In this document: piece after piece, positions 46,033-57,500 of the stretch
How the letters are laid out: every line of letters begins with the position of its first letter
Numbering within the stretch: the stretch's first letter is position 1
Assembly (NCBI RefSeq): GCF_964204865.1
Contig: NC_135259.1
Location: forward strand, 11,170,974-11,234,973
Length of the DNA: 64,000 bases
Source of the DNA: Styela clava
Taxonomy: Eukaryota > Chordata > Ascidiacea > Stolidobranchia > Styelidae
Reading direction: 5' to 3'
Program-made: the position numbers and the translations under genes
The notes under the pieces: model-generated
Database searches by the model: none
What the model saw: only the letters and a program-made list of their open reading frames with translations
What the model was told of the DNA's origin: nothing

Positions 46033-48302
46033 TCAAATTTCACAAAGAAAGAAATACAACAAGGTGCAGATGTTGTCATTAACAGCCCATTGATAACCGT
46101 TATCCAGATGTCCGCACTCTTCTTTACCCCTGGCATCATCTGGTTGCCCAGGTCGCCATATTGTATTGTTTTTGTTCGATGCTACACCGTCTGACCAAAT
46201 CCACCTGCCTTCCATTTTTAGGTCATCGATTCCAATCCAAGTGTCAAGTCCAGTTGGCTGTACTAATTTAGGGATAATTTCACTGAAACAGAAAAATTGA
46301 GCTGCATGTCGTTGCGTTGATGTTTACTGATTTTCGCTATTTTAAAATCAAAACTTTTATAAACTACCGCGTTTGGATGGGATGCTTTTTGGACACAAAT
46401 GCGCAATCACTTGGCTAGTCCCTGAATTTGTAATGGAACTAAAATTGGAATAAAATTATGGCCTAACCCTAACCTGGTACACATACTACGTTCCGGTGTC
46501 CGCCATCCTGGTTCACATACTTCAGGAGCGGGATTAATGTTTATATATCGAAATAAATTGTAACTTGACGTTACATAGTAAATAATCTGTCCTAGCAGAC
46601 AATTGTTCAAAACCTGTTATTCGCTTGGAAAAGAACAATTTACGCGGACTTATTGCTATAGGCTCGAGAGCAAAAGGTTACTTTTTCATACTATAACCAT
46701 AACCTGGAATGGGGCAAATATAAAAATGTCTCAACGTTTTGACTATTTGCATCCACATACATTATTAGTGGTTTTACTCTTAGATTGATTTTGTTCAAGA
46801 ACAAAAATATTCAATAGTTCATGTGACGTTTCTTACTTTCTTATTTTTGGATTTCGTATTCCAGCAGACGCTAGTTTTGCTCCAAAACTCCTGCATTTAT
46901 TGATTGCCGTAAAGTAGTTGACTTTTAAAGGAAACAGTTTGTAGTAGCGGTTGTTTTTTGCTTTGTACCATCCGGAAATACGCATCAGAGCTTCTACCTT
47001 TTCCCCAATATCAGAAATATCATCATACTGAAAAAATAATAATACAGTGTATTGCTGTATAATATACATTTCAGAACAACTTGTTGAAAAGCAATGTCGT
47101 TACATATGCAGAGTGCGCACTTCGGCTCCACAGAAGGTATGGAGGCCACTCAGAAAGCGAAACACAAGCATAACGATACCCAGCAGCAAGATGTTGGAAT
47201 TGTGATCTCACATACGCCGCTTACCGTATCGATTAAAGCAATCTCCTTTTTGCTAAGAATGGCGTCTTTGAAGTCCATGTTCGCCAATTTCGCCGTGAAA
47301 TTGTTTATCGTATCTAAAAAATACACCAAAAGTAATAATATTATATATGACATGTCGAATTGCCATAAATCCCAATTCAAATCCGAAATTTCCTCAAGTA
47401 CAGATTTATCATGAAGAAAAAAATCACGAAAACGGCTGACAATTAAGCATAATTAAAATCGGATTCACTCATTTATACCATTTTAAGTATAATCGATCGA
47501 ATCCCCGGAGTCACATTGTCTGAACAATCTGGTTAAGTATATGCCAACGTAATAACGATATTTCGCGACACATCCTCACAATGAACGTAATTTAACGTAT
47601 AGTTAGTTATTTACCAATGCTCCATTTTTTCAACTGAGGAACACTAGTTTGCAGGTTAATAAAATAATTATAAACTTATTGACTTGAGATTGATATTGAA
47701 AGGTTGAACAAGCATATGACAAATTAGATTTGTCTTAACTTTATACCTAGATGGGAAATTACGGGTTTAGGTTACAGTATTTGAATATTTTGAACTTGAA
47801 CCATATTTTTTTTACATTTTTTAATATCCTGTATGCTACAAACATATGTAGAAATATATCTGTAAAATAAATATTCTTATCATGAATGATTATGAAAATC
47901 ACTTACTTTTGGTATCAGGATTGATTCTAATCTGTAAAAGAAGTATAGGTAAGTATCATACATATTTCTTATGATTTTCTTAACTCAATGTCGTTGTTCA
48001 AACACAATTACTCGTTTTCTAGAGCAACATCGGTCAAATTTCCTATTAATTAAGTCAGGAACCTAGCATTCCCATTCATATTAAACAATTGCTTCCATTC
48101 AAAATTCAAATATATATTTTAGGTGAAAACAAAAATTATACTGCATTAAGTGCACCTCCATGATCACGACAAAAAATATAACCATCGTTATTATCTGCAA
48201 TGATCCCAATGCGATTACTACATTGCGTGTATATCTATTTTCTCTTCTTTCCTCTTTCATTGTGACATAAAAGGAAACGGAGTCTTCTCCTGTAGGCCCC
48301 AT
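46033..48302 (-). CDS. Type II membrane C-type lectin-like receptor (5 exons, 233 aa)
   Basis: Exons, 5' to 3': 48302-48156, 47931-47907, 47313-47225, 47027-46837, 46282-46033; 702 bp, phases agree. There is no signal peptide. A cytoplasmic tail (1-27) holds SFYVTM (Tyr12), then a membrane helix (about 28-49, VVIALGSLQIITMVIFFVVI) and a helical neck. The lectin domain starts near GWYKAKNNRYYKLF and has CRSFGAKL, WIGIDD, WIWSDG, WRPGQPDD, EEC, VNDNIC and CEI-stop. All four core cysteines are present. QPD with the following acidic and ND residues is the calcium site usually linked to galactose-type sugars. The YxxM motif fits SH2 docking (PI3K type), and S-x-Y-x-x-M is close to an ITIM. This suggests a surface sugar receptor that signals. 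AATAAA on the minus strand lies at 45976-45981. Confidence 0.8.
46411..46531. mobile_element. Partial MITE of the GTACACATACT family, in a lectin intron
   Basis: CCTGAATTTGTAATGGAACT, then CCCTAACCTGGTACACATACTACG and TTCACATACTTCAGGAGCG. The left end of the full element is missing. It sits between the last two lectin exons. Confidence 0.65.
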
Positions 48303-48384
48303 TGTAATATCGTCAGTATGCTAGTTGAACGACTAACCGAGAAAAATATATAAGATAAAATTTTTGTAAGACATCGATACAGAA

Positions 48385-48790
48385 ATAAAAGAACTACTAC
48401 TCAAATATATGGACACGAAGAACAAATATTTTACCCACAATTTTTCAAAAAAAAAAAATCATATACTGTACGAAGATGCATGCAACCGCGCGGAATACCT
48501 ACCCTAACCTACCAACGGGTACCCGTACTGTCCTAGCCTAACCGGGTCATGTGACCATGATGATTCGTGCGTCTAGTGCCAGATTGAATCAAAATACCAA
48601 ATGATTACCAAATTTAGGAACCATAAAATAGACTTATATCGTCAACAATAATCTTTAACCACTGAAAATTTCAGAGCAAATGATCCAGTAATTAAGCGAT
48701 TTCGTCACAACAATAAGAAACATACCAACTCAACAACATATTAACAAAACGATCCATATGTCTACTTCGTGTCCAATAAATCACTGTAAC
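48385..48790. repeat. Diverged dispersed repeat shared with 28 and 33.6 kb
   Basis: CAAATATATGGACACGAAGA, CCCGTACTGTCCTAGCC, GATGATTCGTGCG and CTACTTCGTGTCCAATAAAT match the blocks flanking the receptor duplicates, and the first also matches 62793. No coding content. Confidence 0.55.
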
Positions 48791-49313
48791 TTTGTCAGCA
48801 GCAATGTATTCAGACAGAAACAAAATTAAATTGCTCGTTGCGACTTTGAAGAGTTTCTGCTCAGTGTAGAAAATAGCCTACAAAATTTACTTACTAGCAT
48901 TTGTTGTGACTAGTTTTGGTTCTTTTTCCGCATGGAATTTTTTTTCATTTCACTGCTTAAACTTTCTATAATCGATGTCTTGCACCAATGAATGAAGCCT
49001 ACACTGTGGCCGTTGAGCGTTCAACATATGAAATTCAAAAACCGGAGCAATCATGCTCTTGATTATTTCCGGAATATAAGAATTTTGGTGAACAATCTGA
49101 CAAAAGTTGGCAGTCGTGGAAACAATGTAGTTCAATTAGGTTCTCGCATTTCCAACCAATTAAAAGCGCAAAGTATCCAAAACTGTGTTGCCGATTATTG
49201 GTTGCCCCCGTATTATGCTGCAAATTTTATAGAACGGTTCAAAGTGCTTTGAACCCAATTCATGCATGTTTGATTTTGAACTATATCTTGTAAATGTTAA
49301 TATTGAGTTTTTG

Positions 49314-49523
49314 GGCGCTCCAGAACTATGTGTACCAATATGGAGGTAACTAATTTTGTTCGCCCATTTTATATCAAGTTGTGTAAAGGGACTAAAACCC
49401 ATGGGCAGGTGGGATATCCACTTGGCTAACACAGACAGTCCCCGAACTCATAATAGAACTGAAATAAGGAAAATCGAAATAAAATTATAGCCCAACCCTA
49501 ACCTGGTACACATACTACGGGAA
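49314..49523. mobile_element. MITE of the GTACACATACT family (about 210 bp)
   Basis: The ends are GCGCTCCAGAACTATGTGTACCA and TGGTACACATACTACGGGA, which are inverted repeats. The interior contains GAGGTAACTAATTTTGTTCG and CCCTAACC. The full-length sister copy is at 57940-58145. Confidence 0.8.
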
Positions 49524-49539
49524 TACCGAATTTTATGGT

Positions 49540-51050
49540 ATTGTATTTAAATAATTTTCAGAACTAATTGTCCCAGCATACAACTAATTGAAAATGACTT
49601 GTTTTTTATTATACAAAATCAGAAATCGAAATTATACTGGGAACTTCAACAATTTTCGTGAGTTTGCATCCGTTCACCATCAGTGTAAATACCAGACAAA
49701 ACAATTTTATGCCCAAATTTTTTTCCCAAGAGTTTCAGTTATGTGGCATTCACTACCTCATAGCTGACGTAATGACACGGACTGCTCCAAGCCTAGTGTT
49801 AATCATTATTTACTAACGCGTAATTCTACGCTATAATTATTTATAGTCTCAATGGCTCTTGACACTTTAGCTCAGAGGCATTGATCTAACTTGTACTCGC
49901 TTTGAGCAGGTTTCCTAATTAAAAAAAAAAGGTTAGATTTTAGGCCTAACTTCCGAATTAGTACCAAACAGCCGAACCTTCCCAAAAAGGAACTAAGCCA
50001 TCAAACGCTAGTATATATTAAAGTGCTGTCTGCTCAAGGGTCACAATTTTAATCCGAATACAAAGATGAGCAAGCATGATAAGACTGACTGTTTCAACCT
50101 GATTAGATCTGATCATTAGAATTCGATGCAAAAGAAATGTTTATTTTTCTAAAATAAAATATCGAAATCAACAACTTCTTTGCTGTGTTGGCAAAGATTG
50201 GTCCTGTCAAATCAGAGATCAAGCAACAGGCTTCTGTCCCTGTTACTGCTATTATAGTAAGCAGTGATTATGTCCCGACAAGCTATGGAACGCTTTCGCC
50301 AATGGGCATCGGCATGGTATTAATAAAGATTCGTAGTTCTCACAAATTAATATGACGCGACGGACAGGTTGGAACCTTCCAGCATAAACTCACACAAGAG
50401 AGACAAGACATATTTGAAACATCTCAGTTATACAATGGTTGGTTTTTATATATTGAACAAAATTTCTATCATTTCTAACGGCAGGTCACGGCATTTTTTT
50501 TTCTTGATGTGCGATGAAGATTATGCTCTCCATTGAACGCAAGGTTTGGAGATCGCAGATAAGCTCCAGGCTGGTACTTCAAATTTTTTTTCTCATCCTC
50601 ATTGCAAGGGTTTTCCATGTACGTCTAGTATTGCGTAACACGCATAATCTACACAGTACTCAAGCTCCCCCCCAATCACGAGCTCAAACTGTCTTTAGTC
50701 AATGAAACAAATCAAATTGATAGCCTTAACATTCCTGTCGCCGTTATCCCGAGCCGGATTAACACAATTAATTGTTGTCTCGCCATTTGCCTTCATTTCT
50801 TACTATTCAAATCAGGTAGTTACTGAAGAATGTTTGGCACACGAAGTCGCTTTCGTTTTGATTTATTCAGAAATTTGCACTCATACATTCAAACTTTTGC
50901 CGACCATTGCTGTAAGTTGCCGCACAATATCTCTTTTCCTGTTTGAAACACTCGAATCTTTAGGTGAAGTTTGGCACAGAATCATAAAACTCTCTCTTAC
51001 GTTTTTCTTAGTCTAGCTTACTTGCATAAAATCCTCAAGTTTTTACTTTA
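49540..51050. other. Intergenic, no supported gene
   Basis: Two plus-strand open frames (50514-50705 and 50702-51016) look low in complexity and have no domain or splice context, so I leave them out. The rest is AT-rich spacer. Confidence 0.45.
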
Positions 51051-51054
51051 AGAC

Positions 51055-51135
51055 AATATTCAACCTGAACCTTAGCCTAGTACACAACCTGAGTTCAGGT
51101 TGTGCGTCATCTTGGTGCGCATACATCGGGAGGTC
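51055..51135. mobile_element. Fragment of the GTACACATACT MITE family
   Basis: GTTCAGGTTGTGCGTCATCTTGGTGCGCATACATCGGGAG matches the right half of the short version at 31578-31687. Position edges are approximate. Confidence 0.55.
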
Positions 51136-51526
51136 CCAATATTCTTTATATTTATCAATAACTTTTTAGATCTGGATATAAGCTAATTCAATCTCATTTT
51201 CGTTTGCATTTTAGTCAATTGTGCTTTAAAAAGAAAGTACTTCACTTGCGCAAATCATTATACATCCTTGCATTTCAACGATTATCATGCGATTATATAT
51301 GTATGTTTAATATTGGAACAAATTTATTCAAACAAACACTTCCTTAATCTCAGCTTGATTTTATTGCATAATAACATAGTTGATTGGTGATAATCAAAAT
51401 ATACTGAAACAAAAACTTTGAAGGCACGAAAATGTTTTACACTTTAACATATAAAAAATCTAATGTCGTTTTGAGATCAAGAATATATCTCATAAAATCA
51501 CGTTTTGGTATAATTATCTAAGAATA

Positions 51527-51532
51527 TTTATT
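51527..51532 (-). terminator. Polyadenylation signal of the meprin-like gene
   Basis: AATAAA on the minus strand, about 52 bases past the stop codon at 51584. Confidence 0.55.
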
Positions 51533-51583
51533 TCATAGAAAATTAATTCATCTGATTTTTTTTCAAGCCTCTCGAATCATTTT

Positions 51584-54500
51584 TTAAATTTTCTCTGGTA
51601 ATGACTCGAAAGTTATTTTTCCTTCGCTTGGATATGCAGGAGGAACTGGAGTGCTGGTGTGCCTGGAAATAGTAAAATCAATGATTACATGTTATTACAC
51701 TATGTTTTGGTGCTTTAATAATCAACATTGTGAATGTCTTCCGATATATAAAAAATAGGCTCAACTACTTGATATAATATATATCATTTGAATAACTTAT
51801 TAATTATCGCTAATCTAAAATATAGTTTATGTATTTCAACCCACACAAGACTATATTCATGCAAAGTGCGCGCAATATGAGGCGATTCAGGCATACCGTC
51901 ACATATGCTACCAAAAGGCTGAAAAATACTTCATATAATAAATGTTCAAAAAAACACTGTTTTTATGGTACGCTTGACGTCACAAATAACATGTGATATA
52001 TGATACCCAATACGCCTGGCGGTATTTCCCATCTGTTTCAATACCAATTTTACTTACAGAGTTATGTTGTTTGCCACATGCTTCATGTTTTGTTTATGAG
52101 ATTTTTGTACACAACATAGCACACTGGCCATCACGAGAAAGACGAATGTGGCACTTCCAACCGCCATTCCAGCAGCAGCTCCAACTGATATCATTGCTTC
52201 ATCGTCATCTTGGTCGTTGTGACTGTCATGATCATGGGCATGTTGCTCATGGTGTTCTTCATGATGTTCATGATGGCCGTCGTTATGTTCATGGGGTTCT
52301 TCATGGTTTTCATTATGATGTTCATCGTCATGATGTTCATGGTGGTCGCCATCGCGATAATCTTTGTCGTACTCATCGTTTTCGATATAATCGATTCCTG
52401 GTTGCCCACCATTATGTGATGCTGATTTTGCGAACTTCTCCGTTGAACGAGTGAAGGTGCCATTGCAGACGTCACCGTGAACCCAATTCATATCTGATAT
52501 TAGAACAATACTGTATTACTTAGACCTTAGATTATCTAATTCATCCTTCATCAAAGCATGATTTGATCAAAGCACTACCCGTAAGTTTACAGACCTAGAG
52601 ATTTATGATAGTTTGTGAGAGATAGCGAATTAATGTAGCTACTTAGGAAGAAAATGAAGTCTGTATAGTTTTTATACTTTTCAATTGATATGATTCTATT
52701 TCAAACCAGTTATTATTATTTGGTATTTTCTAGTTTATTACTTACCTTTAACAAGGACTGATACCATGATGGAATCGTGTTTGAGATAATGATGAGTGCT
52801 TGTAACATCATTGATAGGCATGAAGTTGGAATAGCCATAATATCCCTCTGGATCTGTCTGCAATGTACATCTAGTTACAAAAAAACTAAAAAATCACGTG
52901 CAGAAATACAATAACAGCGATAAAACCAGATCTTGTTCAAAAAACATGCAATATTTCATTACACCCTCAATGACAACGAATATTCGATACGACAATTAAA
53001 TCGTGCATCCACTATATTTATCAAAACTAAATATAAAAATGTGTATACAACTTCAATGGAAGGTAGGTAATATTGAAATTATTATGAAAGAAATAGGAAA
53101 ATAAAATATCTACGTGCAAGAACGAAACAACTGAAAAAAGCTGCATGTTTCAGTTTATATATATATAGAACAAACATATAAAAAATTGGCTTCGAAATTC
53201 CAAACAAACGTCTTTTCGTGCTAAAAACTATAATAGTTTTATTCTTTTTCTCCATTTTTAAAGACAATTTCTTTTAATAAGTTTATTTAATTGACTATAA
53301 AAACGTTTATGAATATAATGTTAACGTTTTTGAATTAATGGTACCTACTTCTAATATCGGTTGATTCCATAGATCTCCTCCTGCGGCTTGTGTTGTTAAA
53401 AATTCAGCGTATTTGTTGAGTGAGTACAGTGGATTATCGCTTTGATCAACGACCATTAATCGAATATATTTGTTGCAGAAAGGCCAACTCAATGTATCAT
53501 CATTAGGACCTGCCACTAAGCCAAAGAACATTCCCATGTAACCAGTAGCTGAGCTTGCCGTTCCGACGGGATAAACCTATAACAGTTTTTTTAAGTTTTG
53601 TGGTGAAAATTCCAATTTGAAATATTGTAAATATTTATTAGGACCTGACGTATTATTATCAGAGTTTATAGCAAAATACTTTTCTTCTAAAAGCTTTTTC
53701 CATGAATTGCATTTTACAAGAATGAACAGGAGCACTATATAGAACTAGAATGTATTAAAGATAATTTCAATCTTATCACGCCTTGACTCAATCGAAATAC
53801 TCTATTCTACAAAAAGCTTTTTTTGTGTCTTAAAATACAATAAACATGGTAACACTATGTTGCAATTTTGATTACAAAATGAAACATCTGTCAAATATAA
53901 CGGGAAGATGATATTATCAAGCAAAGATATAAGAAACAACAGTTAATTAGAGCATTGCGTTTCAAACGTTACACTTGTTTTATTCGTAATTGCACAATTA
54001 TTTTTCGAAGCTATCCATGAACCTGAGAAATACAAGTAGTACATATATACCGTGACTTTGTAGTAATACCCTTCGTCGCTTTGTAGTACAGGACTGGTAT
54101 AGAATTCTCCTTTGGCAAATGTGTTTAGTTTGTTATTGTAATCATCAACGACAAAATAGTCATCTTCACACGGTTTGTCCTGAACGCTGACGTCATCTAT
54201 AGCAATTACGTCCTGATCGTCAAGCCCTGAATATTAAAAGCATTATATTGAACCGTTTTAATTACCAATGATTAAAAGCACACTTTTGAAGCTACGATTT
54301 CTTCTTTCACAGTTGATGTTAAAGTTTCAACGATTTTGTTCTGAATACAGTACCACCAGCCGACATGTACTTTGACTTGTTGCTCAATGCACAACGGCCA
54401 ACCAAGTGGTTACTAATTTGATTGATTATTTATTGTCACGAATCAATTGAAATAAATAACCTGTTTTCCCCTGGAAAACAATACGATATGCCGATTCTGC

Positions 54501-57500
54501 GTTGATGCTCATTCTGTGATATCGCCACTTGTTATCCGAGCTTGTGTTGAATGTGTGAAGTGGTTGGCCGAGATCAACAACTTGTCCTGTGACGTCATCG
54601 AGGGTTGCCATGTATGCCCTTGGTTGAATAAAATAGATATCGGAATTGAGCTAAGCAGCACGTCGAATTACATTCCGAAATTACTATCACTAGACTCGAT
54701 GAACACAATTAATCCTATTACTAATAAAATATTTAATAGTTTTTTAATAATGAAACTGGGAATTATATGATTTCTTGTTTTTCACAGCGTACACCTCTTA
54801 TCAGATCTGAGAGTCGAACCTCGATCTCTGTCATACTATGACAATTTCTATTGTACCGTTCACGGTTGAACTAACCTAAACGATAAAATGCCTCGTTTAT
54901 ACCGTAAATTAATTCAATCAGAACGTATTTTAATATATATCATATAAACTAACGTAATTGCAGCAGGGCCGGTCGTGTCCTTGATGTCTAGGTAGTATGA
55001 AAATTGTAAGCATTGGACGTCGCTTTTTGTCACAAATCTCATGCTTCTCATTTCACCCATTTGCCCTCCAGTTTTTCCACTGTTATCCAAGATCATGTAG
55101 CTACCTGTTGAACAAATATACTTTCGATAACCTTTTCTGATATTCTTAATTTTAACCTGCGATGATATAGATGTTAAAACATAGATATAAAGTGCATTTT
55201 AAAGTTTTCGATCATCGATAGTTTACAGCGTCAGGCAAAGATTGTTTTGATATATAACATTTGATCGATTTTCGTCTTTCAGAGACGAATTATATTTTAA
55301 ATCAGAGATCAAGAAAAAATCATGTACACTACCAATTACCTTTCCCAGCAACTCCCAAAGTTGCATCAACGGTAGGTGCATTTGGTGATACAGTCAAACT
55401 CTTATCCCCAACATCATATCTGATCCAATCGATGTCATCTGAGTCATAATCCTGTACATATCCGCAGGCAGCCTTGTCTTCATAGTTACAATTGTATGAA
55501 TACAAGAGTGTATCGCCTTAAATAAACAATATGCAAAATGGTTTCTCGAAACAATATGATCAATGACTATATATTTACGAAGATTATGTTCTAATTAATA
55601 TATTTCTTAAAAAGAAGAGCGGTCGGGGGTTCATGTCATGGTGTGTATTATGCAATTTATACAATTAATATTGCTGGTTGATACCATTATTAACTTTTTT
55701 GAAAACGGTTAATATTGGTTATTTTTAATTTTATCTATCCTAAAAATCATATGAGTAATCATCATAGCAACGATATGAAAATGCGAATTGTCTCTTACTG
55801 CATTTGTACATTCTGTTGATTTTATCGGTGTCTCCTTTACTGAATGTCAAACGTTCGCCAATAATATCTTGAAAAGCCGGATCACGGGTCACAATAGTAG
55901 GATCACCGGTTGTACTGCATATAAAAAAGTAAATGCTTTTCATTCAAACTCGCATACTTTACTGTGGCTGATTGAAAATTTGGCTGGCATTGTACATAGC
56001 ACAATCAGCTTCAAGACTGTAATTTGGCCTTCAAAAATAAGACCATGTGTGTCTATTTATGATATATATGAATATGTATATAACTATTTATGTCGTATAC
56101 AAAAAAAGCATGAACAGAGAGTTATAAATAAAAATACTGAATGGCAAACAAAGTTCAAGTTGTAGATCAAAATACATGAATTATTCATACGCAATTATTC
56201 CTATCAAAACAAAACGATTGATTAATTTGGCGCTTTTCGAAATTTTCACTAGGTTTACCTGAATCCACCTTCACGGTAGTGCATTATGGAATTATAATCA
56301 TATGGAACTCTGTGAGCATCAGTGAATTCCCAGTCATATTTGTAGAAATTGTCTTCGTATCCTGTAGCATGATGTAAATTCATAAATGATCGCGGATTCA
56401 ATATTAAATCTTCCCAATTACTGTCAAATTCAATATTGAACAAAAAAACATAATTTAAATTTAACATCAGGAGTCTCAACAATTTTTTTTAAAAACACGA
56501 TAAAGTTTTATTTTACGATTTCTAAGAGAAACAAAATAAATTGCAATTGACAGAAACCGATTTGTCATCTTAATTGTACAGATAATAACTGACTCTGTTT
56601 TCCATCGAGATTTCTGACTTCGTCCAGCTAAGACATGTTACACAAACATCTTTTCAAAATGTTTCGTCTGAGAGCTTCAATCATTTGAATTTACTTCAAC
56701 TTCAATTACTTTTATTTCACTACCACATAGCTGTTTTAATGATCATATTTACTCGGACACTGCACCACTCTAATTCTCTATTGTTTCGGTGGATCTTACC
56801 ATTTCATTGGTCTACGGTTTGTGTCGCCTGTTGTATTTATTTTTGGGATAGTGCGCGTGTCAGCGTTTATAACAAATATTTATATACTGAAAAAACGATT
56901 GTGATTCTATATCAAAACCGGATAGGATTCTGAACTTTTCTAAAAGAACACCCACAACCTCGATGTAAAATCAATTGTTGCATTGATGGATGGATTGTTG
57001 GATATTTATTTGGTGAAAATACGACAGTTTAGGCACACTATATTTAAGACCAACTCCGTTGGAATATTTAGTCTTAATTCATTTTAACGTTAAAATACCT
57101 TCCGAAATGATGTCCCACATGATTTCCACATAATCATCTCTGTCAGCTCTTGATTGCTCGTGCCAAATGCCAATAGCGTGCATTAGCTCATGACAACAAA
57201 CAGCCATGTTCTCACATCGGCTACCGATTGAAAGCCTCTGAAACCCTCCAACCATTCCGATAGACGAAAAACACCTTTGAAAATATTTCAAGTTTGACCA
57301 TTGGTGTAGCTATTGCCTATCATAATATGATATCAACGAGTATAATTTTCTGCTTCATACATCTTTCTTAAATATAAAACTTGATATATATCACTGAATA
57401 AATACCAATCCACATGAATCTGACTAAACTTAACTATACCCCATATAATTGGAAAAATTAATTTTATTCATGATTAGATACCTATTTTATATTATGAATT

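Noticed and set aside
50514-51016. Two adjacent open frames as a possible gene
   Set aside because: Low-complexity hydrophobic sequence, no domain, no paralogue, no splice support.
52210-52454. Plus-strand open frames opposite the His-rich exon
   Set aside because: They are shadows of the simple-sequence codons on the minus strand and have no homology or splice context.
56362-56420. Acceptor at 56420 for meprin exon 7
   Set aside because: It breaks the reading frame and adds residues not found in astacins. The acceptor at 56361 (GCTACAG) keeps the phase and gives EGYEDNF as expected.
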